From Coenobita brevimanus (lineage: Eukaryota; Arthropoda; Malacostraca; Decapoda; Coenobitidae): a DNA stretch of 64,000 nucleotides. Both the position numbers and the translations under genes were made by a program. The notes below the pieces were generated by a model. That model saw only the letters and a program-made list of their open reading frames with translations. It had not been told where the DNA came from and ran no database searches. Of this stretch, positions 57,901 to 64,000 are shown one piece after another (the first letter of the stretch is position 1; every line of letters starts with the position of its first letter). The DNA lies in contig CM064690.1 in assembly GCA_032717465.1 (NCBI GenBank), forward strand, positions 29,460,153 to 29,524,152, read 5' to 3'.

Positions 57901-58893
57901 GAAGGAGGATGGTGGACAGCAAGGGATGGGCAACTTTAGCTTCCACCAGGTTCTCTATTCCCTAAATGGAGGATGCTGGACTGCAGAACACTGGATCAGC
58001 AACTTCAGCCTGCAATACACCAGGTTAATACATGATCCTGGGGCCACAACAACAAAAACAACACACACACACACACACAGTCATCCTGTACAATTCTTCC
58101 CTCAGACATACCTAATCAAAGCTAAGCCAACCTAACTACCACAGCCAAATCTGAACTTATCATATGCCAACCTAACACAACCAAACCTTGTTAACCTAAT
58201 CTAACTCAGCCTAACCTAACCAATCAGAGGTCACTGGGTTTGGGTGGGAGGCTACACTCATCTGACACGTACAGTCATCCTGTTATATATAGTGGGATTG
58301 ATCCTGGCCGGTGAGGTGTCAGCCGCATCTAGGATAGTCAGCGTCCACAATTCCAGCACCAGGACGTCTGACTCGGGTGTCCTCAGCAGGATCTCCACCA
58401 CCAGGGGCTTACCCACGTCCGGCAAGTGTCCACCCAGCCCGCGCTTTGTCTCTTGTTGGATCTCAGCAATATCCTCGATCCCAAGGTTGAACTGTAGGTA
58501 AAATTAAACTCTTCAGCACAGGCGCTGTTCTTGTCACTGTGGCCCCGAGTCTGCTTGTCTGTCGTGCACGTACACACACACAAAAGTGGTAAAATCATAC
58601 AATGTCAACTGAAGTAAAATGCTAAGTATGTAATCTGCAGCCAAAGAAGTTACTAAGGCCTGCTTGAAATATGACAGATTTCTGGACCAAATTACAGTGA
58701 AAAGAGTACTGTACTGTGTAGTGAACTGTGCAAAACTTACCCAGTCTGAGCCCTGTTCTGGTGTCTTTGACTTTGTAAAGGCCTTTTCCCCGAGGCGGCT
58801 CTGCACCACCACCTGTACAATCTTTTGTGTCAGGATCTTGGTGAGCCGGGCCAACTCACGCCGATCTTCTGAGCTTAGATGACGCCCCGACAT
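51955..58893 (-). CDS. ATG13: ATG13, HORMA-domain subunit of the autophagy initiation complex
   Basis: Coding exons on the minus strand are 58893-58741, 58491-58273, 57513-57384, 55903-55711, 54583-54470, 54217-54016, 52909-52775 and 52173-51955, 454 aa from the ATG at 58893. The protein links ULK1/ATG1 to FIP200 and ATG101 in the cytosolic autophagy-initiation complex. Evidence: HORMA-type N-terminus ([54 protein letters not shown], residues about 10-195), a Ser/Pro-rich linker, DIPFSNLL in exon 6, an LC3-interacting-type core FVMV at about 377-380 in an acidic setting, and the conserved DLGTFYRE tail. All junction phases agree (0, 0, 1, 2, 2, 0, 0). An in-frame open extension upstream and a compatible exon at 61144 may add 33 residues. 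The C-terminus is diverged from the human one. Confidence 0.95.
52250..52409. repeat. MITE-like family A copy, right end lost
   Basis: Starts tcttttaacttggcctaaaactgccattcctctatcctgaatactgagctgtaataaaagacc and runs to ggagtcatggtattgtcttgctctgacactgagctacat. It lies in an ATG13 intron. Confidence 0.7.
52485..52700 (+). mobile_element. 3' LINE fragment in an ATG13 intron
   Basis: gaggtgcagtgtgagaagtgg...gcacaggaagaccaaggataagatggaagaatgggg encodes [13 protein letters not shown], the LINE C-terminus. It is followed by ggtggtgtgagttggaggaaggacag and a gatag tail. Confidence 0.7.
53130..53530 (-). repeat. Family F tRNA-derived composite element
   Basis: Body cccatgaggagtgtaggagcccagggctaggtgagttggtcctggcatttaagatgag, the tRNA-like head region (about 53305-53370, reversed), then accacccagcatag...gtgtacaggaaaccatctggc and a gaaggaatg-rich tract. 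The same order is found at 54600-55040. Confidence 0.7.
53745..54000 (+). repeat. Family C copy with long CTA tail
   Basis: gtgagagcatcaatataactggggg...aatggtggatcgtggatgaaatgcaacataagcctgcagttcactg...gatgaatgtggggctataactactactactactac. The trinucleotide tail runs nearly to the ATG13 exon 54217-54016. Confidence 0.7.
54600..55060 (-). repeat. Family F tRNA-derived composite element, near full length
   Basis: Begins with (catc)n, then ccccatgataagcgtaggagccttgggctaggcaagttggttctg, cactcgtccctgagtagcattacgtgag, the tRNA-like head (antisense of cctggtggttttgcgggtaataacagcg), accacccagcattgttaatggtttcctggtgtacaggaaacc and a gaaggaagg tract. It lies in an ATG13 intron. Confidence 0.7.
55500..55670 (-). 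repeat. Family C copy
   Basis: tgtgaacccagtgtgctacagagagaag, tctgcagttcaccatgctccatgtggggg, atgacccagcagtggagatg and cagtgccaccacatgaaggaatccctc, the reversed family body. Confidence 0.65.
56195..56415 (+). repeat. Family E copy
   Basis: ctggcccatttacttggcatg, tttctggaacctacctcaacccatccttgggtgggaaaaacgagatcaggatgatgataatgatgatg, the family E right half with its GAT tail. Confidence 0.6.
56575..56740 (-). mobile_element. Antisense 3' LINE fragment
   Basis: Plus strand: tctgtctgttgtcagatgccttcatccaacaagaggtggccacaaacaaatcgtctccacatcgctctgtcc...ccattcctccatctcatc, matching the antisense LINE 3' terminus. Confidence 0.65.
56985..57060. repeat. TTTA/TTA microsatellite and homopolymers
   Basis: (ttta)n then (tta)n, poly-T and poly-G in succession. 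Lies in an ATG13 intron. Confidence 0.9.
57790..58080 (+). repeat. Family C copy ending in an AC repeat
   Basis: Two overlapping body segments: tccctcaactctctcccctgaaggaggatggtggacagcaagggatgggcaactttagcttcca, and ctaaatggaggatgctggactgcagaacactgg...caacttcagcctgcaatacaccagg, followed by gggccacaacaacaaaaacaacacacacac. Confidence 0.65.
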
Positions 58894-59559
58894 CCTGGGC
58901 TTCACTTCTGGCTTGACCTCATATTCTTTCAGCGATTTGTAACGGAGTCTTAAATATGTCTCAATGAGAGTTTCCTGGTCAAGTACTTTTCATTAATTTC
59001 TGCATCAACCACTTTTTGAAACTACAATTTCCTTATGCAAACGTGCGTCTCCACTGGTAAAATTTTCATGCAAGCATTCCAACAACTTCTGCAGTTCAGT
59101 TAGATGTTCCTCGAGGGCCAAAGGTACAGTAATGGTATACGAACACTAACACCTTATGAACTACACTACTGGAATAGCTTGAACAATTAGCTAAACATTT
59201 CAAATTATGATATTAGAACTGCATCCGGTCTAACATTTCAAATATGATAGAAAAGTTACGTTCATAGAGGTGCATTTAGATTATTAACAGACTGCATGAT
59301 AATGTTCAACGCATTCCTTCACATGCCTGGTAACAATATTCCAACCGCCTCTCCTGGGCCTCTCTCTCACAACCATCTGTCAGGAGCAACACAGACTGGT
59401 CAGGTAAAGTCATGGACACAACTAAAGTTTACTGAACTACACACTAATGGCTTTTTATTAAAACTGAGTGCATAAGGGTGTAAGCAAGCCTTAAAAGTCT
59501 GAGTATCATATTTATCAGACATTGTAATTGTTAAATGTGATCAGCCTGCATCCCAGGTT

Positions 59560-59730
59560 CTACTGAGACATGCCTTCACACCGTGGCACTGATAAAACCA
59601 AGCACTGGAGGGTGGTTCCAATGCCTGAATATACAGATGTCCCTTGGCTCTCTCCTTATACCCTCCAAAGTTCATGTCCAGATGTACACCCTGACAGCAG
59701 TCAACATTGATATATATGGTACAGACAGGC
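59560..59730 (+). repeat. Family C copy
   Basis: tgagacatgccttcacaccgtggcactgataaaaccaagcactggagggtggttccaatgcctgaatatacagatgtcccttggctctctcc, the family's 5' half. Confidence 0.6.
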
Positions 59731-60214
59731 AATACATTCTATCACCATCATAAGCTTAAGATATGATCATCCAAAACTATGGGTTTATCCACACTTATGC
59801 ACTCTCAGTTTTAACAACATAACCCAATCCCCCATTTTATTTCATCCCAACTTACACTACAATAACACCCTGTACATTTTACCTCAAACTGGGTGAGTAG
59901 GTCAGTGAAATAACAACGGACAAAAATACAGAATAATATTAGTACATGGTGACAAAACTGAAATTTATCTCAACACAAGTGGAGGTTACTATTACTACTA
60001 CTTGAGGCAAGTATGACAATATTTAATTTCTTACAGTTAATATTTAATACCATACATCTTCTACCATACAGTACAGGTACAGTACAGAATTGGAAATCTT
60101 GTCTATCTACGTCATGCTGTTTCTACAAAATTCTAACACTGGTTAATCTCCTTATGCATCCCACCACCTGCACAATACTGAAGCACACAGCTTACATTAA
60201 CTAACCACTTTCAC

Positions 60215-60375
60215 CCAAGGATATCATTTCCATTTTATTCTTGGTATCTATAGGAACTTTCTTCAGCAAAGGAGAGAGACCTTGCACTGGATAGGTTGGA
60301 TGAAGCCTGCATCAATTCCTTCACCACCAGAGGTTCTCTCATGATGAATTAAATTATCAGGCAATGACGAGAAGA
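60215..60375. repeat. Foldback family B copy
   Basis: ttctattcttggtatctatagg...gcactggataggttggatgaagcctgcatcaattccttcaccaccagaggttctctcatgatgaattaaattatcaggcaatgacgag, both arms visible. Confidence 0.6.
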
Positions 60376-61126
60376 AACAGTGAAAGACAATCACAAACAT
60401 TCAAAGGAAAAAAGGGCTGAGTTACAACTTCTTTGAATCGAGAAAAGTCACATACAAAATTTTGACCAAAAGTGCTCTATTAACAATATCAGTACAGGCT
60501 AATTCAATCCAGGGTAAACTCAAGAGTATTTTCTATATATGAACCAAAGAGAGGAGGTGCCTATCACACTATGCTTACCTTGCTCCACTGATAACACAGT
60601 AGGCTATAACAAATCCTGGCTTCAACTTAGCAGTGTCACTTTATGAATATTTACCTAATTTTGAAACAAAGCACAAAAATTAAGTTTATTTTTGGCCTCC
60701 ATTTCTTTTGGTTGGTTCAATACATGGGTTTGGATAGGTAGGGAAAACTATGCAACTTTTAACTACAAAATCTTAGGAAATAATTGGTTCTCGACAAACA
60801 TTACACAGGCACTTGCCACTAATACTGTACCACTGCCAACTTACAAATAAATGCGTCAGGATCAAACTCATTATGAAGTAAGGCTCACGACCTTCACTGT
60901 AAGCATCAGTGCGCAAAGAAACTTTCTGATTTCAACGTGATTTTCAATTTCTCATTCAGTGAAGAGGATGGAGGACAACTCCGTCTTTTAACGCAAAATT
61001 ATATATAATTCCCCATGACTTGTAATTATTGCCGAACCTTAACTTTTTCAGGCATTCCTTGTCTAACCTATAAGAGCTCATATTTGAACATGCAGTCCCA
61101 GAATATAGCAAAAAAATAGAAAATAC

Positions 61127-61230
61127 CTGGCGTCCGTCAAACATGGCAACGTCTTGTTTACATTGGTGTCAGGTCGCTTGTTTTCCGTCACGACTCACCC
61201 GCCGGACCTACCCCCAGAAAACGGGACTTT
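61127..61230 (-). promoter_or_regulatory. Candidate first exon and promoter of ATG13
   Basis: The minus strand has ATG TTT GAC GGA CGC CAG|gtatttt (61144-61127), encoding MFDGRQ and ending in phase 0 at a GT donor. The 100 bases before it are relatively CpG-rich (ttttccgtcacgactcacccgccgg) in an AT-rich region. An acceptor at 58975 (tgaccag|GAA, exon from 58974) opens a stop-free 27-codon extension in the ATG13 frame. The acceptor's pyrimidine tract is weak. Confidence 0.45.
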
Positions 61231-61424
61231 AAATGAGGAGCAAGGAAAACAAAATAAATGAATTAAGACTTCCTGTATCTGCCAGTATTATGTTTACTTG
61301 TCATATTCTGTTTTGATACTTCCTGCATGCGCCGGTTTTTTTACTTGTCATATTCAATCCATTCTTCCTTGACCTTAATATACATGGGTCATCAGTGTCC
61401 TAGGGGTTATTTATCTATATTAGA

Positions 61425-61600
61425 TAGCCAGATGGCTCAAACCAGGAGGATGGTGGCCACAAATCCCCTCCATGTCGTCGCCTTGTCCGATATCAGGCTA
61501 TCCCTTCCCCTAAACTCAACCACTCTCATCTCCATTCCATCTCTCCCCTCTACCCCTTCCCCTCCCTTCCTCACATACTAATGCAGGAGAATATCCATTT
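61425..61600 (-). mobile_element. Antisense 3' LINE fragment, diverged
   Basis: tagccagatggctcaaaccaggaggatggtggccacaaatcccctccatgtcgtcgccttgtccg...cttcccctcccttcctcacatac is worded like the antisense LINE 3' end, more diverged than the others. Confidence 0.5.
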
Positions 61601-61639
61601 CACTTTGTGCCTGAAGAAAGTACTATTTATTTTTCCCAC

Positions 61640-62330
61640 CATAATTGTCTACCACAGCACCCAAGAACTGTTCAGGAGGGTATGAAGGTATTCCCTCAAT
61701 AATGTGGGGTGGCCACTGGGATGGCCAAGTTTATTTTAGGGGTGGCCTGATGGGCCACTTTTGCCATCGCCCTGGCTATGCCACTAAGTACACCCAAGGA
61801 TTGAGGTTGGATTCAAAAGTTGGCCAACCAGTGCCTGATGTAGCATCCTCTACATTACCATTCATATTTCCAGACAACAGATCCCATCAACCTTGGAAGG
61901 TAGTACCATGAGAGTGAAATGTGGTTACAAGCTTGGTAACTAGCCACACTGTCATCATTCTTAGGCCAGAAACATCCAGCCACAAGTACAACCAAGATCA
62001 ATAAACCTCATCCATCCTTTGAATTTAAATCCTTATGGACTACATTGGGTTGGGGCACCCTAACCCACCACAGTACTGTTTATGGTCACCACTCATTATT
62101 TTAGATGGTTTCCTGGGTTACAAAAAAACATTTCTTTTGTCACTCATGTAAGGTAGTTTATAATATCGCACAACAAAAACACAGGTGTCATGTAACATTT
62201 TATTTACCAGTATCTGTAACCAGTCACAAGTTTATTAATGAATGTGTTAACCATAACAGTGCAGTTCAAGAGATGAGCCCTACATAGTCAAATACTCAAC
62301 ATACCCACTATCCTACGTACCTAACTAGAC
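61640..62330. other. Intergenic with a family F remnant
   Basis: 61990-62125 has aataaacctcatccatcctttgaatttaaatcc, a tRNA-like head region and ggtcaccactcattattttagatggtttcctgggttac, a decayed family F element. The frame at 61645-61911 has no recognisable family. Confidence 0.5.
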
Positions 62331-62545
62331 CTTCAACCTCTTCATTCCAGTGACATATATTTTTTTGTTTATTCTTGCTACCTACAACTATTTTATTCAA
62401 CTTAGGAAGCGCCAATCAAACTGAAAGAGTTATTGAAGGCTGCATCTAACTCCTCAGTTTCAAAAAATATCTCAAAAGCTAAATAAAATTGTCTAATGGT
62501 AGCAAAAATAAATTAAATATTATGTCATCATAGTGAAAGGGTTAA
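62330..62545. repeat. Foldback family B copy, both arms
   Basis: Left arm ttattcttgctacctacaactattttattcaacttagg; right arm gctaaataaaattgtctaatggtagcaaaaataaa, its near reverse complement. Centre gttattgaaggctgcatctaactcc. A good exemplar of the palindrome. Confidence 0.75.
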
Positions 62546-62696
62546 TGAAGGTAAATACAACTACTGATGATATTAGAAGCAGGTAAATTTTCAGGAGTGA
62601 TGTCTATGCTGGTGATGATAAAATGACAGTACAGTGAACCAGTAGCAATGTGATAATGCCAGAAGGGGAGGGGGAGAAAAGCAGACAATGAGAAAT

Positions 62697-62730
<34 letters not shown>
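62697..62730. repeat. AG microsatellite
   Basis: About 16 uninterrupted ag units. Confidence 0.95.
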
Positions 62731-62731
<1 letters not shown>

Positions 62732-62739
62732 ATAAATTC

Positions 62740-63530
62740 TTCAACACTCTGAAATATTTTTACTATTCCTGCATCAAGGTATGGAAAATGAATGCTCACA
62801 TTGAATTGAAAGATAACTTTAAGTGGGAAATTTTAGTCATGCAGATGTCCTAGTAATTATGTCTGTTATTTGAATGGTTATTTTTTACTGTTTAAGTAAA
62901 GCTGAATTCAGGTTTCAAACCTAACAATGTTCATGTGTACAATAAAACTAATTTATGAATATACCACATCACATAACATCATACTGAGAGCTTTGTTACC
63001 TTGCGTAGGTATTTTCATTTGATGCCAGATCTTCAATGTTGCAGTCTCGAGCCATTTCTCTACTCGGTTCCCTTCTATGGGCAATTAATGCTTGTATGTC
63101 TGTGAATGGAAAACAGGAGCACTGATCCTCTGTGACAATAAAGCTCTGCAATTTTCTTTGGCAGGTACAATAGTGCACAACTCAATACAAGGCATGTTCC
63201 TTCCCCACCTGACTATTAGTTCAGCCACTGAATCAAATGTACTGCAGTTTTCAAGGGATACAAGACTGATATATTTACTGGAAAATACAGATTGTAGCTG
63301 TAAATTGTTATGACAGAGCAGAGTGATATTTATTCAGTGACAGCAAATGATGTTTCCTAAATGGGATCGTTTATAAAAATCAACAGACATTACAACAAAA
63401 TCTTGGTATGCATTTAAGAAAATATTTAAGTTGAGTGATGCACAAGGGCTAATTCCCACCAACAGGCACTACGTTTTGGCCTTGATTTCCACACAACAGG
63501 AATACAGCATACAGAAACATTAACTCCAGT
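62740..63530. other. Intergenic, nothing recognised
   Basis: AT-rich with small frames lacking splice context or family resemblance. Confidence 0.5.
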
Positions 63531-63534
63531 CTGA

Positions 63535-63715
63535 TTATGTATTTTTTATTCCATTCCTGTCATCTACAGGCAATATCATGCAACTTAGGATAGACACTTC
63601 CAACTGGAGGAATTAGATTGAGCTTTCATTAACCCCATTCAGTACTAGAAGTGTATCCAGAGTAGAATAAAACAATCCAGAGATAACATGAATGAAATGT
63701 AAAAGTATATCCTCA
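63535..63715. repeat. Foldback family B copy
   Basis: attccattcctgtcatctacaggcaat...actggaggaattagattgagctttcattaaccccattcagtac...gagtagaataaaacaatccagagataacatgaatg, both arms in drifted form. Confidence 0.65.
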
Positions 63716-63944
63716 GATGGAAGGTAATAAGCTACTGTGGATGTAGAATTTCCCTGTGCATGGTGGTGGCAGGACTGTTTGAACACTATTGTACTAAACA
63801 GTTGCACAAAAGAGGTTAGACCTGGCAATAATTTACTCTAGGACACAAAGAGTAACGAGTTTTGACTTTGATTTTTAGGTACTGATGTGGATTTACATTA
63901 CCATGATTCCCAAAAACTTCTCTATACAGTTATACTATTTTACC

Positions 63945-64000
63945 ACATACATCACCACCACCATCATCATCATCATCATCATCATCCTGGGTGTGGGTGA
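63945..64000. repeat. CAT-repeat start of a probable inverted family E copy
   Basis: (cat)n followed by cctgggtgtgggtga at the window edge. Inverted family E copies begin this way (compare 25160-25210), but the body lies outside the window. Confidence 0.5.

Noticed and set aside
61645..61911. 88-codon plus-strand frame
   Set aside because: No recognisable family, no splice context, and it leads into a decayed repeat.

Overview
The window is eukaryotic nuclear DNA, most likely from an arthropod and plausibly a decapod crustacean. All four genes have spliced, animal-type proteins, introns follow GT-AG (once GC-AG) rules, and the intergenic DNA is packed with microsatellites, MITE-like elements, SINE-like repeats and a decayed LINE with a GATA-type tail. 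The crustacean placement is inference from repeat style and protein divergence; nothing here proves a species.

Four conserved genes could be reconstructed at exon level from reading frame, splice signals and phase. (1) EFTUD2/Snu114 (minus, 13713 to 7769, four coding exons, 975 aa), the U5 snRNP GTPase of the spliceosome. (2) mRpS18B (minus, 20967 to 17252, five coding exons, 223 aa), a mitochondrial small-subunit ribosomal protein. (3) TTC5/Strap (plus, 25972 to 31114, nine coding exons found, 421 aa; the first coding exon is not found). (4) ATG13 (minus, 58893 to 51955, eight coding exons, 454 aa, with a phase-compatible upstream exon at 61144 that would add 33 residues), the HORMA adaptor of the autophagy-initiating ULK complex. 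EFTUD2 and mRpS18B are in tandem. mRpS18B and TTC5 are head to head across about 22.0-25.9 kb. The genes serve separate housekeeping functions and do not form a pathway.

Layout: 1-6.8 kb, simple repeats, a tandem duplication, SINE-like copies and an antisense 5'-truncated LINE; 6.8-7.4 kb, a pogo-like element with TA duplications; 7.8-15 kb, EFTUD2; 17.2-22 kb, mRpS18B; 24.8-25.8 kb, a long inverted-repeat element holding nested insertions; 26-31.7 kb, TTC5 and a purine-rich 3' flank; 33.5-33.9 kb, a second pogo-like element; 37.7-40.9 kb, a nearly full-length dead LINE; 41-51.9 kb, mostly MITE and SINE-like copies with a mariner transposase fragment; 52-61.2 kb, ATG13; 61.2-64 kb, repeats.

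The most novel material is repetitive. A roughly 215-bp MITE-like family with terminal inverted repeats related to TTTTACTCTAACTTGGCC has at least a dozen copies in both orientations. A self-complementary foldback family has about 15 copies. Two SINE-like families carry trinucleotide tails. At gene level the notable points are a phase-proven GC-AG intron and a 2.28-kb intronless coding exon in EFTUD2, a minisatellite beside that GC donor resembling the exon end, an in-frame stop-free 126-nt TTC5 intron that would encode an Asp run if retained, and the candidate ATG13 N-terminal extension.
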